This document shows, piece by piece, positions 16,952-25,649 of a stretch of DNA of 64,000 bases. A program made the position numbers and the translations under genes. Within the stretch, counting starts at the first letter, position 1. Every line of letters begins with the position of its first letter. The DNA is from Phycisphaeraceae bacterium (GTDB lineage Bacteria; Planctomycetota; Phycisphaerae; Phycisphaerales; UBA1924): the NCBI GenBank assembly GCA_019636535.1, contig JAHBXK010000006.1, forward strand, positions 1 to 64,000, given 5' to 3'. The notes beneath the pieces were generated by a model that was not told the origin of the DNA, did no database searches, and saw only the letters and a program-made list of their open reading frames with translations.

Positions 16952-18610
16952 TCACGCCGCGGCGCGCACAATCTCGTACGGCTTCTGCGACGCCGCCTGC
17001 GCCACCATCGCGTCATACTCCGCGAAGTCCATCGCCAGGAACGCCGGCACCAACGCCGGGTCAAACTGCGACCCCGCGCACCGCGCGATCTCCTCCAGCA
17101 CCTGCCCCCGGCTCAGCGCCGATCGATACGACCGGTTCGAACTCATCGCGTCAAACGTGTCCGCCAGCGCGATGATCCGCGCCTGGTGCGGAATCGCCTC
17201 CGCCGAAAGCCCCGCCGGATACCCCTTGCCGTCCCACCGCTCGTGGTGGTGCAGCACGCCCGGCAGCACGTCCGCCAGCAGCGGGATGTCCTTCAAAATG
17301 CGATGCCCGATCTCAGGGTGCAACTTGATCGCCCCGAACTCCTCGTCGCTCAGCCGACCGGCCTTCGTCAGCACCGCCTCCGGCACACCGATCTTGCCCA
17401 CGTCGTGCACCAGCCCCGCAATGCGGATCCGGTCCGCCTGCTCCGCCGTGTACCCGACAGCCAGCGCCAGCCGAGTCGAAAGGTGCGACACGCGCTGCGA
17501 GTGGCCGCACGTGTACCGGTCCTTCGCGTCGATCGACGCCGTCAGCGCCTCCAGCGTCCCCAGGAACAGCCGCTGCTGATCCGCGTACAGCACCGCGTTG
17601 TCCATGAACGCCGCCACGTACCCCGCCGCCGCTTCCAGCAACTGAATGTCGTAACTCGACACCTGGTTGTCGTCCCCGCGCTTGTCGCACGCGAACAGAA
17701 AGCCCACCAGCCCGCCCGAGCGATACACCGGCATCGCCAGCACCTGCCCGGCCCCGGAGATCGTCTTCCCGCCGATCTGCGTCACGATCACCGGCGAGCC
17801 CGCGTCCAGCCGGTCCGAGTCCAGCAACTCGGCACGCAGGCAGTCCAGGTCCAGCGTCGTCCGTCCCAGCATGAACCGGTGATCGCTGATCGCGGGCCCC
17901 AGCCGTGGGTCCGTCACGAACACCGCCCCGATCGCGCCAAACTCGAGCGTCGAGTGCAGCCGCTCGCACAGCCCGTTCACAAACGCCTCGGGCTGAGCCA
18001 GATCGCGCATCGACCGCCCCATCGTGTACAGCAGGTCGATCGTCTCGTAGCAGTCCGTCAGTTGCCGCGTAAACCCCGACACCGTCTCGTCGTGGTCCTC
18101 GAGCCGCGACAAGTCCCCCGCCATCGTCAGCAGCAGGTCGCGCATCGTCCCCGCCGACCGCTCGTCAAACCGCGCCCGCGACAGCAGCGCACGCCGCGTC
18201 GCCTGCGCATCGATCTGCGCGGCGTCGCAGCACCGCAGAAAGAACTCGTCGCTCAGCGCGGTCTCCGAGAGCGCCATCCCCACGATCGTCCCGATCCGGT
18301 CCTTCCGACGATACTCCGCCAGCGGCACACCCCAGCACCCGGGAAACATCTCCGCCACCGCCGGGCTGTCCGACTGCGCCCACTCCCGCGCCATCCGCCC
18401 CACCAGCGCCGTCATCGGCGGCGAGCCCAGCAGCAGCGGGATCGTCCCCGTCTCCAGCGGCTCCTGCAGAATCACCCCCGCCGTGTCGCACCGCCACGTC
18501 GGCATCCCGATCCCCGCGCACCGCTCACGAAGCGCGGCCACAGACCTCGGCGTCGCGTCGCGCACCGGCTCGGGAAGCGTCAAAAATGACCCGGCATGGA
18601 AGTTCGTCAT
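16952..18610 (-). CDS. GAF and HD-GYP domain protein (probable cyclic-di-GMP phosphodiesterase)
   Basis: A 552-residue protein. Residues 1-180 are helical and unassigned, a GAF-like domain follows (about 185-345, containing TLEFGAIGAVFVTDP and VLAMPVYRSGGLVGFLFACD), then an HD-GYP domain (about 365-545). The HD-GYP signatures are intact: GLVHDVGKIGVPE (metal-binding HD near 402), HHERWDGKGYPAGL (HHE and GYP near 455-465) and ALADTFDAMSSNRSYR. HD-GYP enzymes hydrolyse cyclic-di-GMP. It lies 7 bases after the CheY-like gene with TGAGGGG as ribosome site, so the two are co-transcribed and the receiver probably controls the phosphodiesterase in trans. Start ATG 18610 is preferred over the upstream in-frame 18673. 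Confidence 0.87.
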   Translation of the reverse strand: MTNFHAGSFLTLPEPVRDATPRSVAALRERCAGIGMPTWRCDTAGVILQEPLETGTIPLLLGSPPMTALVGRMAREWAQSDSPAVAEMFPGCWGVPLAEYRRKDRIGTIVGMALSETALSDEFFLRCCDAAQIDAQATRRALLSRARFDERSAGTMRDLLLTMAGDLSRLEDHDETVSGFTRQLTDCYETIDLLYTMGRSMRDLAQPEAFVNGLCERLHSTLEFGAIGAVFVTDPRLGPAISDHRFMLGRTTLDLDCLRAELLDSDRLDAGSPVIVTQIGGKTISGAGQVLAMPVYRSGGLVGFLFACDKRGDDNQVSSYDIQLLEAAAGYVAAFMDNAVLYADQQRLFLGTLEALTASIDAKDRYTCGHSQRVSHLSTRLALAVGYTAEQADRIRIAGLVHDVGKIGVPEAVLTKAGRLSDEEFGAIKLHPEIGHRILKDIPLLADVLPGVLHHHERWDGKGYPAGLSAEAIPHQARIIALADTFDAMSSNRSYRSALSRGQVLEEIARCAGSQFDPALVPAFLAMDFAEYDAMVAQAASQKPYEIVRAAA

Positions 18611-18617
18611 GTGCCCC

Positions 18618-19112
18618 TCACGCGGCCTTGCTCGCCACTCCCGCGCCGATCCGTCCAAGCGGCGCGCTCCCACCGCTCCCCTCCTCCGACAGAACCTGCT
18701 CCACGATCGCCATCAGTTCCCGCGCGCTGAACGGCTTGGGCACGATCCGACGGATCGACGTCCCAGCCAGAAGGTCCTGGTTCAGAATGTGCCCCCGCGC
18801 CGTCAGCAGGATCATCGGCACGCTCGCCGTCCGCGGCTCCTGCGCGATCTGCTTCGCCATGTCCACCCCAGACATGTACGGCATCTGCAAGTCGGTGATG
18901 ATGATGTCCGGCCGACGCGCCTTGGCCTTCTCCAGCCCCTCCTCACCGTCCCGGGCGTCCTGCACGTCAAACCCCACCGACCGCAACTTCTCGCTCACCA
19001 CCATCCTGATCGGCGCCTCATCGTCCACCACCAGCGCAAAGCGCATCGTCCCGCCGCCGCTCCCGGCGTTGAAGGTCGTCATGGGCGTTCCCGGCGTTCG
19101 TGGCGTCGACAT
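18618..19112 (-). CDS. Single-domain response regulator (CheY-like receiver)
   Basis: A receiver domain with no output domain. Signatures are VVDDEAPIR (acidic pocket), DIIITDLQMPYMSG with the phospho-acceptor Asp, ILLTARG with the conserved Thr, and PKPFSARELM with the conserved Lys. About 20 basic/Ala residues follow. The start is uncertain: in-frame ATGs at 19160, 19112, 19082 and 19046 all precede the domain, and none has a strong ribosome site; 19112 is a compromise and 19046 gives the tightest domain. It precedes the HD-GYP gene by 7 bases. The cognate kinase is not obvious; the orphan kinase at 3755-5812 is one possibility. Confidence 0.87.
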   Translation of the reverse strand: MSTPRTPGTPMTTFNAGSGGGTMRFALVVDDEAPIRMVVSEKLRSVGFDVQDARDGEEGLEKAKARRPDIIITDLQMPYMSGVDMAKQIAQEPRTASVPMILLTARGHILNQDLLAGTSIRRIVPKPFSARELMAIVEQVLSEEGSGGSAPLGRIGAGVASKAA

Positions 19113-19160
19113 GGCGTGGTCCTGGGCATGCGATTCGGCCGACCGCGGCCGGCCAAACAC

Positions 19161-19502
19161 GGACCGCCCGCGCAGCCGACCGCTTCGTGCTTCATCGACC
19201 CGACCGCGCCCCGAGTTTCGACCCCATCACCCCGCGAGCCGCCCCATAACCCATCCGTCCGTCGCTTGTGCCGATCAGCGCGTTCGCGCCTCGTTCCTCA
19301 ACTCGCTTGGCTCCCGCGATGGATCAGCGGTCGGACATCAGCAATACGTTCTTCGACCGGTGGTCTTGTTGCGTAACTTCAGTGATTTCAAGTAATTACA
19401 TCATTTCATTGAAATACCAAACATGTACTTGACTACTTCGGAAATACCCGTACATTATCCAATCAGATCGCTCCCCACTCCCTCCGCTCGATCCGCCGAC
19501 CC
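19161..19502 (+). other. Intergenic region with an AT-rich block
   Basis: No gene. From about 19,375 to 19,470 the base composition switches to mostly A and T in an otherwise GC-rich window, the sharpest such change here apart from 54,780-54,812. It lies between the divergent CheY-like gene and the HTH-like gene and contains the promoter listed separately. A TTATCCAAT sequence near 19,455 matches a DnaA box at 7 of 9 positions, but I see no cluster of such boxes. Confidence 0.5.
19429..19456 (+). promoter_or_regulatory. Candidate sigma-70 promoter for the HTH-like gene
   Basis: TTGACT (19429-19434) and TACATT (19451-19456) are 16 bases apart inside the AT-rich block, about 46 bases before the ATG at 19503. 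The element orientation fits the downstream plus-strand gene. Confidence 0.5.
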
Positions 19503-20285
19503 ATGCCCCCCTTCCCCCCCGCCAACCCCGACCTCCTCCTCACCGATCTCGCCGATCCATCGCGATCACTCTCCGCCATCGCCGCCGAGCACGGCACCAA
19601 CGTCGCAGCGCTCCTCCTCTGGATGACCTCCCCGCCCATCGCCGACCGCCTCAACCAACTCCGCGACGCCTGCGTTGAGCGTGCCCGCCTCGCCGCCGTC
19701 ACCCTCCTCCCCAACTGCGTGGCCTCCCTGCACAAGATCGTTGACACCGCGATGGCCGACGCCGACGCGATCCCTCGCGAACTCCCCACCGGCTCCGACG
19801 CCGACGCTCCCTCCTCCAACGCACCCACTTCCTTCAACGACCCGCGCGATCCCGCGCTCCGCGCGTCCGCCCTCCGCGGCCGATTGCACGACTCCGCCCG
19901 CCGCGCGGTAGCCCTCCTCCTCCGCATCGCCCGCTGGCAAGAGCCGCGTCAACGCCTCCAACCCGCCACCGCACAAAGGGCCTCCTTCACCCCCTCCCAG
20001 AGGGCGGTGGCGTGGGGTGGGCGACAAGCAGCAACCGATCCGGCCCTCAACCTCCTTCACCTCAAAGCACTCATCTCAGCGATCACCAGCGGCCGAGTGC
20101 CCGCACAGGACGGCCCGCGGGAATCGGAGCGGATGCACAGCGCAACAGACGCCCCGCCGCACGAGGACACGACGTTCTCCGCGTTCTCCTCCCCGGCACC
20201 CGCTCCCGTTCACACCGCACACGCCGAGTGCAATGCCCGCGCTGGCCCCGCGCCACCCCCGCGCTGCGAGACCGTCCCCGCCTGA
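19503..20285 (+). CDS. Hypothetical protein with an N-terminal HTH-like segment
   Basis: A 260-residue protein. Residues 15-45 (DPSRSLSAIAAEHGTNVAAL, then LLWMTSPPIADRL) look like a helix-turn-helix of the kind found in small terminase subunits and homeodomain-like repressors. The next helix pair (ACVERARLAAVTLLPNCVASLHKIVD) may oligomerise. The C-terminal 130 residues are Pro/Ala/Arg-rich and probably disordered. No ribosome site is evident. Its isolated position behind an AT-rich promoter suggests a regulator, but neither the target nor the family is known to me. The codon pattern resembles the neighbours, so there is no sign of recent transfer. Confidence 0.55.
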   Translation: MPPFPPANPDLLLTDLADPSRSLSAIAAEHGTNVAALLLWMTSPPIADRLNQLRDACVERARLAAVTLLPNCVASLHKIVDTAMADADAIPRELPTGSDADAPSSNAPTSFNDPRDPALRASALRGRLHDSARRAVALLLRIARWQEPRQRLQPATAQRASFTPSQRAVAWGGRQAATDPALNLLHLKALISAITSGRVPAQDGPRESERMHSATDAPPHEDTTFSAFSSPAPAPVHTAHAECNARAGPAPPPRCETVPA

Positions 20286-20389
20286 TCGCCCGAGTTGATC
20301 GCACCATCCGATCACCGCCGCTGATCACCCGCCCGCGAACCACCCCCTGACCCGCTCCCCCGCCCGCCCGAGCCCGGCCATACTTCCGG

Positions 20390-23158
20390 GTGCCGCAGGC
20401 GCAGCCGCTCCACAGCAACCCCACCCTCGCCGCCCTCGACCGCGCGCGCGAGTGGTTCTCCGCGCGCGGATGGACCCCCTTCGACTTCCAACTCCAGGCC
20501 TGGACCGCCTACCTCCAGGGCCGCTCGGGCCTCATCAACGCCCCCACCGGCCTCGGCAAGACGCTCGCCGCGTGGATGGGCCCCGTCGCCGAAGCCTGGG
20601 CCGAGCATCCGCCTGCGCTCACACTGCCTCCACCTCCCGCCGCGCTGGCGCGTACTCCCAACGGCCGGGCGCCCGACCCGCGCCAATCCGCTGAGCCCCT
20701 CCGCGTCCTCTGGCTCACGCCCCTCCGCGCCCTCGCCGCCGACACGCTCGCCTCCCTCCTCGAACCGCTCACCCCGGACACCGACGCCGATCTCAACTCC
20801 TCACCCGACCGCCCGCATCTCAACTGGACGGTCGAGATGCGCACGGGCGACACACCCACCGCGCTCAAGGCCAAGCAACGCGACCGACTCCCGACCGTCC
20901 TCATCACCACGCCCGAGAGCCTCAGCCTCCTCCTCTCTTATCCGGGTGCGCACAGCCGCTTCGCCACCCTCCGCACCGTCATCGTCGATGAGTGGCACGA
21001 ACTCATGTCCAGCAAGCGCGGCGCGCAGGCCGAACTCGCGCTCGCCCACCTCCGCCGCCTGCGACCCGCACTCCGCACATGGGGCATGTCCGCCACGATC
21101 GGCAACCTCGACGAGGCGATGCGAACCCTCGTCGGCCGTCCGATCTCACCCGACGCCCGCGCACTCGCGCCCGCCCTCGTCCGATCCACCGAGCACAAAC
21201 AGATCGAACTCCGCACGCTCCTCCCCGACGACGCGGAACGCTTCACCTGGGCCGGCCACCTCGGCACCCGCCTCAGCGCCAAGGTCCTCGACCACGTCGA
21301 GCGCTCACCCGCCCGATCCACGCTCATGTTCTGCAACACGCGCTCGCAGGCCGAGATCTGGTTCCGCCGGATGCTCGACGAGCGCCCCGACCTGCTCGGC
21401 CACGTCGCCATCCACCACGGCTCGCTCGACAAGGACCTCCGTTCCCGCGTCGAGAACATGCTCGACCAGGGCCGGCTCCGCTGCGTGGTCTGCACCTCCA
21501 GCCTCGACCTGGGCGTCGACTTCCGCCCCGTCGACGGCGTCATCCAACTCGGCAGCCCTAAAGGCATCGCCCGACTCCTCCAGCGCGCGGGCCGCAGCGG
21601 CCACCGACCCGGCGCGGTCTCCGTCGTCACCGGCGTGCCCACCAACGCCTTCGAACTCGTCGAGTTTGCCGCCGCCGCCGACCTCGTCGACCGCGCCAAC
21701 CGCGAAGGCTCGAGCGCTTCGATCGTCGAAGATCGACCGCCGCTCGACCGCCCCATCGACGTGCTCGTCCAGCACTTGGTCACCTGCGCGATCGGCGACG
21801 GTTTCGTCGAGCGCGAGATGCTCGACGAGGTGCGATCGACCGTCTCCTTCGAGCGGCTCAGCGACGACGAATGGAAGTGGGCGATCGACTTCGTCACGCG
21901 CGGCGGTGAGGCCCTCAGCGCCTACCCGCGCTACGCCAAAGTGGTGCCCGCCCCGCCCGACGATCCGCGCGCGGGCCGGCTCGTCGGCGCGTCCGACGCC
22001 ATCGCACGCCTGCACCGTCTCACCATCGGCACCATCGCCGACTCGGCCGTCATGCAGGTCCGCTACTGGGGGGGCGGCGGGGGGCTTGTCGGCACCATCG
22101 AGGAGCGCTTCATCGCACGGCTCGAAGTCGGCGCCAGGTTCATACTCGCCGGCCGCGTGCTCGAACTCGTCCGGGTGCGCGATATGACCGCCTACGTCCG
22201 ACGCGCGACCAACCGCTCGGGAATCGTGCCCCGTTGGGACGGCGGCCGCATGTCCCTCTCCACGCGCCTGGCCGACGGCGTCCGCGCCCGCCTCGACGAG
22301 GCCCGCCGCGGCGAGTTCCGAGGCCCCGAGATGGAGTCAGCCCGCCCCTTGCTCGAACTTCAGACCCGCTGGTCGATCCTCCCCGGCCCGGAGGACCTGC
22401 TCGTCGAGCGCGTCTGGCCGCTCGGCGCGCCGCAGCGCCCGCCGGACGACGACGCGCGCGCGGTCTCGCGCCGCACGTTCGACGGCGGCGGGGGGTGCCA
22501 CGCGTTCCTTTACTTCTTCGAGGGCCGGCTCGTCCACGAAGGGTTGGGGGCGCTCCTCTCGCACCGCCTCACGCGCCTGGCCCGCCGCACGGTCACCAGC
22601 ACCGCGACCGATCAGGGCCTGAGCCTCTCGTCGCCGACGGCGATCGACCTCGACGAGGCCGGCTGGCGAGCGCTGCTGTCGGAGGAGCGCCTGTTCGAGG
22701 ACCTCATCGCGTGCATGAACGCCTCAGCGCTCGTGCGCCGACAGTTCCGCGACATCGCCCGCGTCGCGGGACTGGTCGTCACGGGCTACCCAGGCCGCAA
22801 GACCCCCGCGCGCCAGTTGCAGGCCTCGAGCGAGATGTTCTTCGAGGTGCTCGAGGAGTTCGACTCGGGCAACCTGCTCGTCGAGCAGGCCCGGCGCGAG
22901 GTGCTCGAAGCCCAACTCGAGTTCAAGCGCATCCAATCCGCGCTCCGGCGCGCGCTGGCGTCCCGGCTTCGGCTGGTCGAACTCGACCGGCTCTCGCCGC
23001 TCGGCTTTCCCATCTGGGCCGAGACGATCCGGGCGACGCAGGTTTCGAGCGAGAAATGGTCGGACATCGTGCAAAGGATGGTCGTCCGACTGGAGGACTC
23101 GGCCGTGCGTTCCGAGCGTGCAACCAAGCGCCGTGCCGGCGGCCGAAAGGACGGGTGA
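20390..23158 (+). CDS. Ligase-associated Lhr-type DEXH helicase
   Basis: A 922-residue SF2 helicase. The N-terminal RecA domain has a Q-motif region (FDFQLQAW), Walker A APTGLGKT, a DEXH box VDEWHEL, and SAT within WGMSATIGN. The second RecA domain has STLMFCNTRSQAE, LDLGVDFRPVDGVIQLGSPK and QRAGRSGHRPG (motif VI). The remainder forms the winged-helix and beta-domain core typical of Lhr. The size and the adjacent PdeM gene place it in the ligase-associated DNA-damage helicase group that accompanies a DNA ligase in other bacteria; no ligase is in this window. Start is GTG 20390, five bases after a CATACT hexamer, so the transcript may be leaderless. Confidence 0.88.
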   Translation: MPQAQPLHSNPTLAALDRAREWFSARGWTPFDFQLQAWTAYLQGRSGLINAPTGLGKTLAAWMGPVAEAWAEHPPALTLPPPPAALARTPNGRAPDPRQSAEPLRVLWLTPLRALAADTLASLLEPLTPDTDADLNSSPDRPHLNWTVEMRTGDTPTALKAKQRDRLPTVLITTPESLSLLLSYPGAHSRFATLRTVIVDEWHELMSSKRGAQAELALAHLRRLRPALRTWGMSATIGNLDEAMRTLVGRPISPDARALAPALVRSTEHKQIELRTLLPDDAERFTWAGHLGTRLSAKVLDHVERSPARSTLMFCNTRSQAEIWFRRMLDERPDLLGHVAIHHGSLDKDLRSRVENMLDQGRLRCVVCTSSLDLGVDFRPVDGVIQLGSPKGIARLLQRAGRSGHRPGAVSVVTGVPTNAFELVEFAAAADLVDRANREGSSASIVEDRPPLDRPIDVLVQHLVTCAIGDGFVEREMLDEVRSTVSFERLSDDEWKWAIDFVTRGGEALSAYPRYAKVVPAPPDDPRAGRLVGASDAIARLHRLTIGTIADSAVMQVRYWGGGGGLVGTIEERFIARLEVGARFILAGRVLELVRVRDMTAYVRRATNRSGIVPRWDGGRMSLSTRLADGVRARLDEARRGEFRGPEMESARPLLELQTRWSILPGPEDLLVERVWPLGAPQRPPDDDARAVSRRTFDGGGGCHAFLYFFEGRLVHEGLGALLSHRLTRLARRTVTSTATDQGLSLSSPTAIDLDEAGWRALLSEERLFEDLIACMNASALVRRQFRDIARVAGLVVTGYPGRKTPARQLQASSEMFFEVLEEFDSGNLLVEQARREVLEAQLEFKRIQSALRRALASRLRLVELDRLSPLGFPIWAETIRATQVSSEKWSDIVQRMVVRLEDSAVRSERATKRRAGGRKDG

Positions 23159-23169
23159 GCGGCGGCACC

Positions 23170-23931
23170 ATGCACCTGCACTGGGCGGGAGAAGACCTGT
23201 CACTGTCGGCCGATCGCGCAGCGCACTGGCCGCGCGCCTCCGCGCTCATCGTGGCCGACCTGCACCTGGGCAAGGCCGCGGCGTACCGCGCGCTGGGCGT
23301 GCCCGTTCCGGACGGCGGCGCCGAGCGCGACTTGAAGCGGCTCTCGCGCCTGATCGACCGGACCGGATCGAACTGGGTGATCGTGCTGGGCGACCTACTA
23401 CACGCGCGGTCGGCCAGATCCGAAGCGACGCTCGCGAGTCTGGCGCGGTGGCGCGCAGAGCATTCGAGCCTGCGCGTGACGGTGGTGCGGGGCAATCACG
23501 ACCTGCGCGCGGGCGACCCGCCCGACGAACTCGCGTTCGAGTGCGTCAGCCCCACGGTCGACGCGTCGGCGCTCGGCGGCGCTGCCTGCCGAGCGTCGCG
23601 CCTTCGGTTCGGCCACGAGCCCCCGGCCGGCGCGGACTCGGACGACGATCGACCGACGCTCTGCGGCCACCTGCACCCGAAGGTCTCGCTGGAGCCGATC
23701 GACGGTGCGGGCCTCGGGTGGAGCGCGCCGTGCTTCTGGTTCTCGCGTGCGGTGGGCGTGCTGCCGGCGTTCGGCTCGTTCACGGGCGGTGCGCGCATCC
23801 GGCCGGTGCGCGGCGATCGTGTCTTCGCGATCGGCGAAACAGAAGGTGAGATCGTCGAGGTGAAGCCGCTGGGCGCGCGCGGTCGGCGAACGATCAACTC
23901 CCAACCGGGGGCGGGTTTGCCGGATCGGTGA
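23170..23931 (+). CDS. pdeM: Ligase-associated DNA-damage response endonuclease PdeM-like metallophosphoesterase
   Basis: A calcineurin-like phosphoesterase of 253 residues. The metal ligands are visible in order: VADLHLGK (D-x-H), VIVLGDLLH (GD), VVRGNHD (GNHD), LRFGHE and LCGHLHP (GHxH). The N-terminal AALIVADLHLGKAAAYRALGVPVP string is characteristic of the PdeM family, known to be co-inherited with the Lhr-type helicase directly upstream. The ATG at 23170 gives 253 residues; an in-frame GTG at 23155 overlapping the helicase stop (GTGA), preceded by AAGGA, is an equally plausible coupled start. The 3' end overlaps the convergent small membrane protein gene by 38 bp. Confidence 0.88.
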   Translation: MHLHWAGEDLSLSADRAAHWPRASALIVADLHLGKAAAYRALGVPVPDGGAERDLKRLSRLIDRTGSNWVIVLGDLLHARSARSEATLASLARWRAEHSSLRVTVVRGNHDLRAGDPPDELAFECVSPTVDASALGGAACRASRLRFGHEPPAGADSDDDRPTLCGHLHPKVSLEPIDGAGLGWSAPCFWFSRAVGVLPAFGSFTGGARIRPVRGDRVFAIGETEGEIVEVKPLGARGRRTINSQPGAGLPDR

Positions 23932-24193
23932 TCGGCGCATCCGGATCGGGGATCGGGTTGCGTTGCTGCAACTCGCGGAGTTCCTGCTGTTCTTCCTGCG
24001 TCAGTTCGGGCGCGGCGGTGCTCTCGTTGTCGTGCGGGGATGAGAAGACGCCGAGGTAGGCCAGGAAGATCACGAACGCGACTAGGAGCATGGCCGCGGC
24101 GATGCCGATCTTGACTTTGGCGGCTTTGTCCAAGCCCTCGGGCTTGGGGGGCGCCTTCTTCGAGGACTCGGAAAGTGCTTCGACTCGTGCCAT
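23894..24193 (-). CDS. Small single-pass membrane protein, unknown function
   Basis: A 99-residue protein from ATG 24193. A charged Ser/Lys/Pro-rich cytoplasmic N-terminus (about 25 residues) is followed by one membrane helix (VKIGIAAAMLLVAFVIFLAYLGVF). An acidic, Gln/Glu-rich and proline-rich C-terminal tail (TQEEQQELRELQQRN, then PDPDAPITDP) ends the protein. No family is recognised. GGGAG lies about ten bases upstream. Its gene ends inside the pdeM 3' end on the opposite strand. It follows the ABC permease gene on the same strand with a 100-bp gap and may share its transcript. Confidence 0.6.
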   Translation of the reverse strand: MARVEALSESSKKAPPKPEGLDKAAKVKIGIAAAMLLVAFVIFLAYLGVFSSPHDNESTAAPELTQEEQQELRELQQRNPIPDPDAPITDPANPPPVGS

Positions 24194-24293
24194 GGCCAAT
24201 GAACTCCCACGAAGGGCATGACGCGTTGAGAGTCGCGTCGTCCCGCATTTGTATCCCCGATTGAGGTGCATAACCCGAATGGGTCAGGGCAGT

Positions 24294-25649
24294 CTACCCG
24301 ACCTCGCGCTTCTGGAACAGGACCACCGCGAGAGAGAGGAAGACGCCGACGAGCGAAACGGCGTAGACCGAGAGCAGCGCGATGTGCGAGAGCGGGATCG
24401 GCTGGTTCTGCGTCACCGCGTCGGTGAGCCAGAAGAACTGGATGTTCGGAACGGCGAGCCAGGCGGTGAGGAAGACGGGGTGGTAGACGGTGGGCTTGAT
24501 GAAGATCCAGTCGCCGGGGCGCGGCGGGCGGGACGAAACGGGGGTGTCGGCCCCGACGCGGAGGAGCGTGAGATCGCGGCCATCGACGCGCGTGATGACG
24601 ATGGCGGGGGGGCGGGATCGGTCGGTGAGGTCGGAGGACTCGGCGATGCTGCCGTCGAAGGGGCGGAAGTGGGTGGTGGCGAGCATGAAGCCGCTGGGGT
24701 TTGGCCCGAAGTAGAAGGGCGTGCCGGGCTCGAGCCGCCGGCGCGGGTCGAACTCGAGCGTGACGTTGAAACCGTCGCCGTTGCGCTGCAGGTCGGGCCG
24801 GCTGGGCAGGAGTGGGGAGGCCAGGCGGACGCGAGAGACCGCATCGTTCTCGACGGCTCGGCGGCCGAGAAAGTGGTTCGAGAGCAGGCCCATCAGAAAG
24901 ACGCCGCAGCAGACGACGATGGTCATGACCTGGCCGAGCCGGGCCGACGCGGCGGTGGCGACGGCGGTCATGACCAACTGTGAAAGAAGGATGGCGACGC
25001 TGGCCATCGCGATCTGGGGCTTGAAAGTGGTCAAGAGACTCTGGAAATGCCAGTCCTTGCCGAGACCCAGGACCAGTACCCACGCCACGATGATGAGCGG
25101 GCAGAGAAGGAGCGTGGTGGTCTGGGAGAAGACCCAGCCGTAGAAGAAGTTGCACCAGACGCCGGCGATGACGGCGATCGCGACGGCCAGGCCGCTGAAG
25201 ACGAGCACCGGCCCGTCCAACTTGTCGGCGGTGGTCTGCATGACCCCGTGTCGGATGGACAACTGGACGAAGACGAGCATGGTGACGACGGCGACGACGA
25301 TGGCGGCGGTGACGCCGAGGTACTTGCCGAGCACTACCGCGGGGCGTGAGACGGGCTTGGAGACGACCGTGAGGACGGTTTTCTGCTCGATCTCGCGCGA
25401 AATGACGGCGGTGGCGAGGAACGCGGCCAAGAGCATGCCGCCGACAAAGACGGTGGCGAGGTTCAGGTCGAGGAGGAGTTTGTCGTCGCCCGAGACCTCA
25501 CCGGACTCGGTCATGCCCATGCTGAAGGCGGCGGACCATGTGGAAAAGACGTGGAAGAGTGCGGCGAGGCCGACGATGATGAAATAGACCGGCTGCCGGA
25601 CGCTTTCGGTGAAGGTGTTGCGGGCGATGGCGTAGACAGTTGAAACCAT
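24294..25649 (-). CDS. ABC-2-like transporter permease with large extracytoplasmic insert
   Basis: A 451-residue protein. It opens with an ABC-2 permease pattern (MVSTVYAIARNTFTESVRQP, then a membrane helix and ISREIEQKTVLTVVSKPVSR, the cytoplasmic loop before helix 2). About six membrane helices lie in residues 1-275. A soluble region of about 130 residues (275-405) containing DPRRRLEPGTPF and VDGRDLTLLRVGAD comes before the last helix (SHIALLSVYAVSLVGVFLSLAVVLF). No ATPase lies on this strand; the ATPase at 30835 or one elsewhere may serve it. The same overall design appears in the permease at 32223-34172, so they may be related components of one exporter. Confidence 0.78.
   Translation of the reverse strand: MVSTVYAIARNTFTESVRQPVYFIIVGLAALFHVFSTWSAAFSMGMTESGEVSGDDKLLLDLNLATVFVGGMLLAAFLATAVISREIEQKTVLTVVSKPVSRPAVVLGKYLGVTAAIVVAVVTMLVFVQLSIRHGVMQTTADKLDGPVLVFSGLAVAIAVIAGVWCNFFYGWVFSQTTTLLLCPLIIVAWVLVLGLGKDWHFQSLLTTFKPQIAMASVAILLSQLVMTAVATAASARLGQVMTIVVCCGVFLMGLLSNHFLGRRAVENDAVSRVRLASPLLPSRPDLQRNGDGFNVTLEFDPRRRLEPGTPFYFGPNPSGFMLATTHFRPFDGSIAESSDLTDRSRPPAIVITRVDGRDLTLLRVGADTPVSSRPPRPGDWIFIKPTVYHPVFLTAWLAVPNIQFFWLTDAVTQNQPIPLSHIALLSVYAVSLVGVFLSLAVVLFQKREVG

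Noticed and set aside
19455..19463. TTATCCAAT as a DnaA box marking oriC
   Set aside because: Only one 7-of-9 match was found and no cluster; the origin suggestion rests on base skew alone.
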